Of a DNA stretch of 5,399 nucleotides, positions 1 through 5,399 are shown piece after piece. Numbering within the stretch: position 1 is the first letter of the stretch; each line of letters begins with the position of its first letter. This DNA is from Flammeovirgaceae bacterium UBA2371 (lineage in GTDB: Bacteria; Bacteroidota; Bacteroidia; Cytophagales; Cyclobacteriaceae). The notes beneath the pieces were generated by a model that was not told the origin of the DNA, did no database searches, and saw only the letters and a list, made by a program, of their open reading frames with translations. The position numbers and the translations under genes were made by a program. Where the stretch lies: contig DDTF01000028.1 of assembly GCA_002345965.1 (NCBI GenBank), positions 39,705 to 45,103 on the forward strand, written 5' to 3'.

Positions 1-2076
1 CTTGTCCTTGGTGCGCTCCACCTGTGCGACAAATTGCTCTAAGATGATGCGCTCGATGTAAGCGTGCCCCACATTCACCAGGTGATACTGCGTTTGATTG
101 AAGGCATCAAAGGAATCCATACCACTGTCGAGGTGTTTCTTCAGCCGCCTGGCAGCCGAAGTGAGTATGTCTCTTTCTCTGTACTTGAATGCGCTCAACT
201 GAAACTCCGGGTCGAGCAGGTGGTCTTCATCGGTATTGCGGATAGTGAGCGGATTCATTTCCGTAATGGAAGTCTTGGCTTGCGCCCCCACGTAATTCAG
301 GATGCCAAAGAAGTCGATGTTACTGAATTCCTGCTTGAATTCCGTGAGCCTGCTTTTGGCTACCAATTGCAACAGCACATGGTTGTCGCCTTCGAAGGTA
401 GTGTAGATGTCGGTGTCATTTTTCAGGTCATCAATACGGTTTTCACTCAGGTATCCCTTACCTCCACAGGCCTCTCGGCATTCCTGCAGGGTATGGGTAG
501 TGTTCCACGTGGCAAAAGCCTTCATACCAGCCGCCAGCGCTTCAATTTCCTGCATGTCTTCTTCTGTTCTGTTGATAAAGCGGTCGGTCAGGTATTGCAG
601 TGAAAAGTGCAATGCATACACATTCGCCAGCAATGGCATGAGCCTGCGCTGGTGGGTTCTGTAGTTGAGAATAGGCACTTCAGGTGCATTTTCGGGCCCA
701 AACTGTCTGCGCTTGTCTCCATATTTAATGGCAATGGTCAATCCGGACTTGGAGGCGCTGTTGCCGGATCTTGGTATACCAATCCGGCCGCCCACCAATG
801 TTCCCAACATGGTGAAGAACCTGCGGTTGTCGCTGGCGATGGGACTGGTGAACTGACCGTCTTCGTCAACGGCTGCGAACCGATCCAACATGTCTTCTTT
901 GGGAATGCGTACATTGTTAAAGTAGATCACCCCATTGTCCACACCGTTGAGTCCCATTTTTCTGCCACAGTCTTTTATGGTTACGCCTGTAGTGAGGTTA
1001 CCCTGCTTGTCTCGCAAGGGCACTACAAAAGCACTCACACCATAATCCTTGCCGTCAATGATCAGCTTGGCAAAAACGGTGGCTGCTTGTCCGTGCAGTG
1101 CTGCATTGCCGATGTATTCCTTACGCGCCTCTTCGCTCGGTGTATGGATCACGAAGGATCCATCTTTGTGATCGTAGATGGCAGTGGTAAGTATACCTTT
1201 TACGTTGGAGCCGTGTCCGGTCTCTGTCATGGCAAAGCAGCCGGGCAGTTCCAGCGTGCCGATGTCCTTCAGGTATTTCTTATGATGTTTTTCAGTGCCC
1301 AGGAAGTAAACGCTCATTCCCCAGAGGCCAAACTGCACTCCAAACTTGATCACCATGCTCAGGTCGTGGTAGCTGAGGGCCTCCATGATGGAAAAGTAGT
1401 TGGCCATACTGCCACCGCCACCGTACTCCTTGGGAAAACCCATGGCACCGAAGCCCTGTTGTGCCAGCAGCTGGCACCATTCCAGTACTTTTTCCCTGCG
1501 TTCGTTCAGGTTATCGGTATAAGTGTATTCAAAGGCGGGGTCAGCAAGCACGGTTTTTACTCTGTTCAATATTTCTGCCTGCGGGCCATCCAAAAGCCGG
1601 GCCATGGCATCCACGCTGAAAGATGCTTTGGTCTCCTGCTGATCGGTGATGGTTTTGCGTTTTGCGGCATGGAAGATGAAGGCCGACTCGCTGCTGATTA
1701 CGCCCAGCACACTTTCAATTTCCTTTAAAGATGTTTTTGCTTCTTCGTTCAATCCGTTTTTGGACTGGTGCAGCTGAGCCAGGGCCAACCCGATGTCTAC
1801 CAATCCCTGCTTCTTGTCGGCACTTGCCTGATCTGCCACTTTTTGTATTTCTGTGAGCCAGCTTTTGAGTTCATCGGGTGTAGGTGGGGTAGCGGGGTTG
1901 AGCTGTGCCAGCAGAAACTCCCTTTCTTCTGCAGTAAGCCATTTTTGACTTTTGACCAGCTGCTGAATCGATTTGACCTCGCTGGGAGTGAGCACTGCAT
2001 CGGCCCATACTACATAATAGATGGGGAGGAAAACGTAGAGGGAAGGATTGTTGGCGAGTATCGGACTAGAGAGCAT
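1..2076 (-). CDS. Acyl-CoA oxidase/dehydrogenase family flavoprotein, C-terminus cut by window edge
   Basis: Reading the minus strand from ATG at 2076-2074 gives 692 codons without a stop, running off the left edge. Residues about 150-580 match the acyl-CoA oxidase/dehydrogenase fold: GFPKEYGGGG (213-222), the flavin/substrate loop FAMTETGHGSNVKG (281-294), RRQFG (456-460), QECREACGGKGYLSENR (531-547) and FEGDN (561-565). By family analogy E562 is the catalytic base that removes the alpha proton of the acyl-CoA. The TETGHGSNV loop and FEGDN resemble peroxisomal-type acyl-CoA oxidases more than short dehydrogenases, so the likely job is FAD-dependent alpha,beta-desaturation of fatty acyl-CoA in beta-oxidation. 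Whether electrons go to O2 or to an electron-transfer flavoprotein cannot be read from the sequence. Residues 1-145 are an extra helical region before the usual start of the family. An in-frame TAA lies about 30 bases upstream of the chosen ATG, with no other ATG between. No Shine-Dalgarno is visible. Roughly 80-100 C-terminal residues are probably missing (inference from family length). Confidence 0.93.
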   Translation of the reverse strand, partial: MLSSPILANNPSLYVFLPIYYVVWADAVLTPSEVKSIQQLVKSQKWLTAEEREFLLAQLNPATPPTPDELKSWLTEIQKVADQASADKKQGLVDIGLALAQLHQSKNGLNEEAKTSLKEIESVLGVISSESAFIFHAAKRKTITDQQETKASFSVDAMARLLDGPQAEILNRVKTVLADPAFEYTYTDNLNERREKVLEWCQLLAQQGFGAMGFPKEYGGGGSMANYFSIMEALSYHDLSMVIKFGVQFGLWGMSVYFLGTEKHHKKYLKDIGTLELPGCFAMTETGHGSNVKGILTTAIYDHKDGSFVIHTPSEEARKEYIGNAALHGQAATVFAKLIIDGKDYGVSAFVVPLRDKQGNLTTGVTIKDCGRKMGLNGVDNGVIYFNNVRIPKEDMLDRFAAVDEDGQFTSPIASDNRRFFTMLGTLVGGRIGIPRSGNSASKSGLTIAIKYGDKRRQFGPENAPEVPILNYRTHQRRLMPLLANVYALHFSLQYLTDRFINRTEEDMQEIEALAAGMKAFATWNTTHTLQECREACGGKGYLSENRIDDLKNDTDIYTTFEGDNHVLLQLVAKSRLTEFKQEFSNIDFFGILNYVGAQAKTSITEMNPLTIRNTDEDHLLDPEFQLSAFKYRERDILTSAARRLKKHLDSGMDSFDAFNQTQYHLVNVGHAYIERIILEQFVAQVERTKDK

Positions 2077-2100
2077 GGTCAATCGTTGTTGGTGGTTAGT

Positions 2101-2142
2101 TTACTTCTTACATCTGGCTATTTACGTCTTGCATCTGCCTGT
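2101..2142. repeat. Degenerate 7-base repeat tract (two abutting 21-base units)
   Basis: Positions 2101-2121 and 2122-2142 are adjacent 21-base copies that agree at 17 of 21 positions. Each 21-base unit divides into 7-base words: TTACTTC, TTACATC and TGGCTAT in the first, TTACGTC, TTGCATC and TGCCTGT in the second. The underlying period is therefore 7, with TTACRTC as the best word. The tract lies 25-66 bases upstream of the acyl-CoA oxidase start on the opposite strand, so it would fall in that gene's promoter or leader. It could be a slippage-derived simple repeat or spaced half-sites for a regulator; the sequence does not decide between these. Confidence 0.6.
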
Positions 2143-2156
2143 ATCTATAAAAATAC

Positions 2157-2163
2157 GAAGGAA
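2157..2163 (+). promoter_or_regulatory. Possible Shine-Dalgarno for the 51-residue ORF
   Basis: GAAGGAA ends 9 bases before the ATG at 2173, a workable spacing for a ribosome binding site. The dehydrogenase and secreted-protein starts in this window have A/T-rich upstream regions without such a motif. It therefore mildly supports the small ORF but could be chance. Confidence 0.35.
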
Positions 2164-2172
2164 TACTGGAAA

Positions 2173-2328
2173 ATGGGCGATTTAGAGAGGGAAGAGGCTC
2201 CATTCGTCCACCTGCAGTGGAATACACCCGAGCAGTGGTTGGTTTTGCTTGCGCTTGGTGATGCAATTAGTTGTTTGGGTGAGATAGGGGTTGGTGTTAT
2301 CACCGATCCGAAAGATCTCTTAGAATAA
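2173..2328 (+). CDS. Possible small protein of 51 residues, unknown function
   Basis: ATG at 2173 opens a 51-codon frame ending TAA at 2326-2328. I do not recognise the product. It is acidic at both ends (GDLEREE at 2-8, DPKDLLE at 45-51), with two tryptophans (16, 22), one cysteine (34) and a mildly hydrophobic middle (22-43). Coding-like signs are G in the first position of 22 of 51 codons against 10 in the second, and a GAAGGAA motif just upstream. It ends 28 bases before the start of the secreted-protein gene on the same strand, which would fit a short operon. The frame stays open further left, but there it is antisense to the oxidase gene, so the internal ATG is preferred. A spurious ORF or a remnant of a larger gene remain possible. 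Confidence 0.35.
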   Translation: MGDLEREEAPFVHLQWNTPEQWLVLLALGDAISCLGEIGVGVITDPKDLLE

Positions 2329-2356
2329 TTTTTAAATTGCCTGTCGATCAACATTG

Positions 2357-2839
2357 ATGAAACACAGTTTACTTGTTCTGCTTTTAATCTCCACTGTTAT
2401 GACTGCTCATGCGCAACCCACTGAATTTTATGTACCTGTAGGTGTTGGTTATCCTGTTCAATTGCTGGACTACAAACATGAGAATGGCCGTATATCCGCT
2501 GTGATAGAGGTTACGCCCTCCGTTTGGGAAACTATCGATATGGTGATGTTGTTTAACCTTACCTGGAACAACCGCAATGAGGGTTCAGTGAGCGGAGAAA
2601 AACCATTGGAGATTACCATGATGTTCAGCAAGGAGTTGTATAAGGAAATGAAAGCATCAGGAACATTGTTGACAGAATCCTCTTCGTTTTTAGCGGCTGG
2701 CAAAGACCATCCTATGAAGAGTACTACCAATTGGTACATCACCACAGTGACGGAAGAAGTTGATTTACCTGATCACCATAAAGCGATGGGCACAGTACGC
2801 CAAGGCTTTACCACCAAGTGGAAAGAGGAATACCAATGA
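2357..2839 (+). CDS. Small secreted or periplasmic protein, unknown function
   Basis: This gene encodes 160 residues from ATG at 2357; a TTG one codon earlier (2354) is a less likely start. The N-terminus is a clear Sec signal peptide: K2 and H3, a hydrophobic core (LLVLLLISTVM, 5-15) and an A-H-A|Q cleavage site after residue 19, a form common in Bacteroidota. There is no lipobox; the protein has no cysteine at all, so it is not a lipoprotein and has no disulfides. The mature part is about 141 residues of mixed polar and aromatic sequence with no further membrane segment. I recognise no family motif and assign no function. It begins 28 bases after the possible 51-residue ORF and ends 149 bases before the dehydrogenase gene. 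No terminator hairpin is visible after the stop, so read-through into the dehydrogenase is possible. Confidence 0.8.
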   Translation: MKHSLLVLLLISTVMTAHAQPTEFYVPVGVGYPVQLLDYKHENGRISAVIEVTPSVWETIDMVMLFNLTWNNRNEGSVSGEKPLEITMMFSKELYKEMKASGTLLTESSSFLAAGKDHPMKSTTNWYITTVTEEVDLPDHHKAMGTVRQGFTTKWKEEYQ

Positions 2840-2888
2840 GCCACTCTCCGGTGCTCTTCCGCTGTTAAAAGATGAGTAGAATTTACGC

Positions 2889-2902
2889 ATGATGAGAATC
2901 AC
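2889..2902. promoter_or_regulatory. Crp/Fnr-type operator candidate, upstream copy
   Basis: The sequence ATGAT-GAGA-ATCAC contains a perfect TGAT-N4-ATCA palindrome at 2890-2901, centred between 2895 and 2896. This is the core of the Fnr consensus TTGAT-N4-ATCAA (established for the Fnr family). It shares 11 of 13 bases with the second copy downstream. Which regulator binds is not shown. Confidence 0.5.
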
Positions 2903-2910
2903 CGGTTTCG

Positions 2911-2924
2911 ATGATGGGTATCAT
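2911..2924. promoter_or_regulatory. Crp/Fnr-type operator candidate, downstream copy
   Basis: ATGAT-GGGT-ATCAT is a perfect 5+5 palindrome with a 4-base spacer. Its TGAT-N4-ATCA core is at 2912-2923, centred between 2917 and 2918, exactly 22 bases from the first copy and about 71 bases before the dehydrogenase start. If it works as a class II activator site (centre near -41.5), transcription would begin near 2959, leaving a leader of about 30 bases. That position agrees with a weak -7-like element at 2947-2954. Confidence 0.55.
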
Positions 2925-2946
2925 TACTAATTGGGGGGTAGTAAAA

Positions 2947-2954
2947 TATCTTGC
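2947..2954 (+). promoter_or_regulatory. Weak -7 element candidate for the dehydrogenase gene
   Basis: TATCTTGC is a partial match to the Bacteroidota -7 consensus TAnnTTTG, lacking the final TG. A TTG at 2931-2933 is only 13 bases upstream, too close for a normal -33 element. A poor promoter of this sort would suit an activator-dependent gene, which fits the paired palindromes just upstream. Support is positional only. Confidence 0.25.
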
Positions 2955-2988
2955 TGAAGATTAATTCACAGCATAATATTTTAAACCA

Positions 2989-3729
2989 ATGAAGAACAAA
3001 ACAGTAATTATAACGGGAGGGTCATCTGGCATCGGCAAAGCCACAGCCGAATTGTTTGCCAAAGAAGGTGCAAATGTTGTTGTCTCCGACATCAATGAAT
3101 CGGATGGCGCTAAAGTGGTAAAGGCGATAGTTGAAAAAGGTGGCAAAGCTTCATTTTTTAAAACTGACGTTGGCAAACCTGAACAAATGGAGGCGTTGGT
3201 CAATTTTGCAGTCAAAACCTATGGACAATTGGATGTGGCCGTCAACAATGCAGGTATAGGCGGAGAAATAAACCCCATCGCTGATATGAGCGTAGAAGGG
3301 TGGCAACACATCATCAACATCAACCTGAACAGTCTTTTTTTTGGGATGAAGTATCAAATACAGGCCATGCTGAAAAACGGCAGTGGCAGCATCGTTAATA
3401 TTTCCTCTATTTTAGGTTCAGTGGGTTTTGCAGGTTCTGCCGGCTATACCGCTGCCAAACACGGAGTGGTAGGACTTACCCAAACAGCAGCACTGGAATA
3501 CTCTGCTCAAAAGATCAGGGTGAATGCCGTAGGCCCCGGGTTCATTGAGACCCCATTGCTGGATGCCTTGGATGCTGAAATGAAAAAACAATTGGTTGCT
3601 CTTCATCCAATAGGCCGCCTTGGTAAAAGTGAAGAAGTGGCTGAACTTATTTACTGGTTGGCCAGTGAAAATGCCTCCTTTGTTACTGGAAGTTACTATC
3701 CAGTGGATGGCGGGTACCTGGCCCGATAG
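2989..3729 (+). CDS. Classical short-chain dehydrogenase/reductase (SDR)
   Basis: This is a complete 246-residue protein, the normal length for a classical SDR. The Rossmann cofactor motif TGGSSGIG is at 9-16. D34 at the end of the second strand (VVVSD) favours NAD(H) over NADP(H). NNAG is at 86-89, and the catalytic tetrad is N112, S140, Y153 and K157 (YTAAK at 153-157, with S exactly 13 before Y). PG at 183-184 and a C-terminal VDGGY complete the fold. It is a soluble cytoplasmic oxidoreductase interconverting an alcohol and a ketone; the substrate cannot be told from sequence. The KYQIQAML and KHGVVGLTQTAALEY stretches are typical of the large subgroup often labelled glucose 1-dehydrogenase or cyclic-alcohol dehydrogenase, names that are weak guides to real activity. 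The ATG follows an A/T-rich leader without Shine-Dalgarno. Two Fnr-like palindromes lie upstream and a strong terminator follows 19 bases after the stop. Confidence 0.95.
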   Translation: MKNKTVIITGGSSGIGKATAELFAKEGANVVVSDINESDGAKVVKAIVEKGGKASFFKTDVGKPEQMEALVNFAVKTYGQLDVAVNNAGIGGEINPIADMSVEGWQHIININLNSLFFGMKYQIQAMLKNGSGSIVNISSILGSVGFAGSAGYTAAKHGVVGLTQTAALEYSAQKIRVNAVGPGFIETPLLDALDAEMKKQLVALHPIGRLGKSEEVAELIYWLASENASFVTGSYYPVDGGYLAR

Positions 3730-3748
3730 TATGCAGTTCATGAATATT

Positions 3749-3784
3749 AAAAGTAAGGACACTGTGTTGTCCTTACTTTTTAAT
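3749..3784 (+). terminator. Hairpin terminator after the dehydrogenase gene
   Basis: AAAAGTAAGGACA (3749-3761) and its exact reverse complement (3768-3780) form a perfect 13-bp stem around a 6-base loop CTGTGT. The descending arm ends in a run of five T (3777-3781). With one bulged T at 3781 the stem can extend three more pairs (ATT at 3746-3748 with AAT at 3782-3784). The A-run on one side and T-run on the other mean it could stop transcription in both directions. It isolates the dehydrogenase gene from the transporter gene. Confidence 0.85.
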
Positions 3785-3821
3785 TTATGCACAATGAAAA
3801 ATAACAGCGAAGTAGTTCCTG

Positions 3822-3852
3822 TTAAATATTCCCAATAATAATTTTATCTTTG
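3822..3852 (+). promoter_or_regulatory. Bacteroidota-type promoter for the SulP transporter
   Basis: TATCTTTG at 3845-3852 is a full match to the -7 consensus TAnnTTTG used by the Bacteroidota housekeeping sigma factor. Twenty bases upstream is TTA (3822-3824), a two-of-three match to the -33 TTG. The element lies just downstream of the terminator and upstream of the transporter gene. Transcription would start near 3857, giving a leader of about 120 bases. Confidence 0.6.
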
Positions 3853-3975
3853 CGCCAGTTACGCGCACCCCGGATGGAGACGATCAATTGTTGTTTCCTA
3901 ATGATAACAAACGTTACCGCACCGTCTTGCCATTTGCTCTTCGTGTAACTTCAAAGTAAAGGCACAGGTACGTTG
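3853..3975 (+). other. Transporter 5' leader with possible structure
   Basis: This stretch between the promoter and the transporter start contains no convincing ORF. TGCGC (3851-3855) and GCGCA (3863-3867) form a 5-bp GC-rich stem with a 7-base loop at the presumed transcript start. AGTTACGCG (3857-3865) can alternatively pair with CGTGTAACT (3942-3950) over nine positions including one G-T. I do not recognise a known riboswitch or leader family, and short pairings like these can arise by chance. Confidence 0.3.
3903..3918. promoter_or_regulatory. Imperfect palindrome GATAAC-N4-GTTACC, operator candidate
   Basis: Half-sites GATAAC and GTTACC are reverse complements at five of six positions, with a perfect TAAC-N4-GTTA core. 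The site lies about 45-60 bases after the expected transcription start of the transporter gene, where a bound repressor could block elongation. The regulator is unknown. Confidence 0.3.
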
Positions 3976-5399
3976 ATGAAAGAGAATCAATTCACTCCGA
4001 AGTTATTTTCATTGCTGAAGGGTGGGATCAAAAAAGAACAATTACTCAAAGACTTAATAGCCGGACTGATAGTGGGCATTGTGGCACTGCCACTGGCTAT
4101 TGCATTTGCTATCGCTTCAGGGGTCTCACCTGACAAGGGACTGATCACAGCCATCATAGCTGGTCTTATCATCTCGGTATTAGGAGGCAGCAGGGTGCAG
4201 ATAGGCGGGCCCACCGGTGCATTCATTGTGATCGTTTATGCCATCGTTCAGGAGCACGGTGTAAACGGACTTACCATTGCTACGTTTATGGCAGGGTTCA
4301 TTCTGATCGCCATGGGATTGGCTCGCTTTGGCAATCTTTTGAAATATATTCCTTATCCGCTGATTGTGGGTTTCACCAGCGGAATAGCCGTGATAATATT
4401 TTCTTCTCAGATCAAAGACTTTTTTGGATTGGCCATTGATAAAGTACCCGCAGACTTTATCGAAAAGTGGGAGGTGTATGCCCTGCACTTTGATGAGATC
4501 AACTGGATGGCCTTTGCCATTGCGTTGGGCACCGTTGTGATTGCGCTCAACTTTCACCGGGTTACCACCAAAATCCCCGGATCGATCATAGCCATCCTAC
4601 TGAGTACGCTCCTTGTACAGTGGTTCCAACTTCCGGTCACTACCATCGAAACTACATTTGGAGAAATTCCCAATAAGCTTTCGATGCCCACCATTCCACA
4701 CATCGATATGGCCACCGTTAAGGCTTTGATACAACCGGCATTGGCCATTGCTTTTCTGGGAGGCATCGAGTCGTTGTTGTCGGCTGTAGTGGCTGATGGT
4801 ATGATGGGCGGCCGTCATCGCTCCAATGCAGAGTTGGTGGCGCAGGGGGTAGCCAATTGTGCTTCTGCCATGTTTGGAGGGATTCCGGCTACCGGGGCCG
4901 TAGCACGTACTGCTACCAATGTAAAGAACGGAGGACGTACTCCCATAGCCGGCATCACCCACGCGGTAGTGCTGCTGCTGATCATGCTGCTGCTGGCACC
5001 TTATGCCAAACTCATTCCCATGGCTGCCCTGGCAGGCATATTGGTGGTAGTGGCGTACCACATGAGTGAGTGGAGGCAATTTAAATCCTTGTTGAAGGGA
5101 AACAAATCCGATGTGCTCATCCTGTTGGTCACCTTTTTTCTCACTATCGTTTTTGATTTGGTAATAGCCATTGAGGTAGGCATCGTGCTTTCCAGTTTTG
5201 TGCTCATGAAGCGGATGAGTGATTCGATGAGCATTGAAAAGGCAGATGAGGTGCAGCAAAATGGAGACAGTTTGTTCGAAGATGAGTTGCCTGCCTTACC
5301 CAAAGGGGTAGCCATCTATGAAATCAATGGCGCGTTGTTTTTTGGCGTGGCGCAAGTGTTTCAGGATACCATCAATAACCTGCAAAACAAACCCAAGGT
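3976..5399 (+). CDS. SulP-family anion transporter, DauA/YchM-like, C-terminus cut by window edge
   Basis: ATG at 3976 opens 474 codons running past the right edge. The protein is an inner-membrane SulP permease. Its N-terminal transport domain has many hydrophobic segments (roughly 26-47, 55-70, 78-92, 98-117, 125-145, 178-192, 200-217, 250-272, 290-303, 328-345, 346-361, 378-410). Family motifs are VALPLAIAFAIASGV (36-50), GGPTGAF (77-83), GGIESLLSAVVADGM (262-276) and GGIPATGAVARTATN (301-315). The cytoplasmic STAS domain starts near 443 (GVAIYEINGALFFGVAQ), and about 70-90 residues are probably missing. The order and wording of these motifs recall E. coli DauA (YchM), a C4-dicarboxylate transporter, but SulP members also carry bicarbonate, sulfate or chloride, so the substrate is open. 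The gene has its own promoter and leader. No good Shine-Dalgarno is seen: an AAAGG lies too far upstream, about 15 bases from the ATG. Confidence 0.93.
   Translation, partial: MKENQFTPKLFSLLKGGIKKEQLLKDLIAGLIVGIVALPLAIAFAIASGVSPDKGLITAIIAGLIISVLGGSRVQIGGPTGAFIVIVYAIVQEHGVNGLTIATFMAGFILIAMGLARFGNLLKYIPYPLIVGFTSGIAVIIFSSQIKDFFGLAIDKVPADFIEKWEVYALHFDEINWMAFAIALGTVVIALNFHRVTTKIPGSIIAILLSTLLVQWFQLPVTTIETTFGEIPNKLSMPTIPHIDMATVKALIQPALAIAFLGGIESLLSAVVADGMMGGRHRSNAELVAQGVANCASAMFGGIPATGAVARTATNVKNGGRTPIAGITHAVVLLLIMLLLAPYAKLIPMAALAGILVVVAYHMSEWRQFKSLLKGNKSDVLILLVTFFLTIVFDLVIAIEVGIVLSSFVLMKRMSDSMSIEKADEVQQNGDSLFEDELPALPKGVAIYEINGALFFGVAQVFQDTINNLQNKPK

Noticed and set aside
64..1728. Long plus-strand open frames (179 and 373 codons) opposite the acyl-CoA oxidase
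   Set aside because: They show no family motif, whereas the minus strand encodes an unmistakable flavoenzyme over the same bases. They are antisense shadows.
1768..2172. Upstream part of the plus-strand frame that contains the 51-residue ORF
   Set aside because: Most of it is antisense to the oxidase N-terminus and the repeat tract, and it lacks protein-like composition. Only the part from ATG 2173 is kept as a candidate.
2293..2304. GGTG-TTAT-CACC short palindrome
   Set aside because: It is only four pairs, lies inside the possible 51-residue ORF, and has no T-run after it to act as a terminator.
2145..2354. A 69-codon minus-strand frame in the divergent gap
   Set aside because: Composition is poor (rich in S, P, K and N, no motif), and the plus-strand frame over the same bases has better codon-position bias.
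2347..2358. ATCAA-N2-TTGAT inverted repeat touching the secreted-protein start codon
   Set aside because: The two-base spacer does not match Fnr-type sites and cannot form a hairpin loop, so chance is likely.
2889..2930. A 13-codon ORF spanning the two palindromes
   Set aside because: It is too short and has no ribosome site; the palindromic structure explains the bases better.
4970..4996. Repeated CTG triplets
   Set aside because: They encode leucine runs in a membrane helix of the SulP protein and need no separate explanation.
4180..5315. Several minus-strand frames up to 220 codons across the transporter
   Set aside because: They are rich in H, Q and S with no motifs, and are antisense shadows of the SulP gene.

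Overview
The window looks like ordinary chromosomal DNA from a Bacteroidota bacterium. The evidence is a TAnnTTTG-type promoter element ahead of the last gene, mostly absent Shine-Dalgarno sequences, a signal peptide ending in AxA|Q, and moderate GC content. This assignment is inferred from style; no marker gene is present, and I cannot name a genus.

Layout. Positions 1-2076 (minus strand) hold most of a large acyl-CoA oxidase/dehydrogenase-family flavoprotein. It reads outward past the left edge, so its C-terminus is missing, and it carries about 145 extra residues at the N-terminus that look TerB-like. The 96 bases upstream of it contain a degenerate 7-base repeat tract. On the plus strand follow a possible 51-residue small protein (2173-2328), a small secreted protein of unknown function (2357-2839), a complete classical short-chain dehydrogenase/reductase (2989-3729) closed by a strong hairpin terminator (3749-3784), and the first 474 residues of a SulP-family anion transporter of the DauA/YchM type (3976 to the right edge, cut in its STAS domain).

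Regulation. The most notable non-coding signal is a pair of TGAT-N4-ATCA palindromes upstream of the dehydrogenase gene. Their centres are exactly 22 bases (two helical turns) apart, and they have the form of Crp/Fnr-family operators. The transporter has its own Bacteroidota-type promoter and a leader of about 120 bases containing a further palindrome.

The genes do not form an obvious pathway. The terminator and separate promoter divide the dehydrogenase from the transporter, and the oxidase is transcribed divergently. The small ORF and the secreted protein could be co-transcribed. I see no mobile element, CRISPR array, RNA gene or phage gene, and no evidence for a multi-gene novel system. 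The observations worth following are the paired operator-like sites, the N-terminal extension on the oxidase, and the small ORF plus secreted protein pair.
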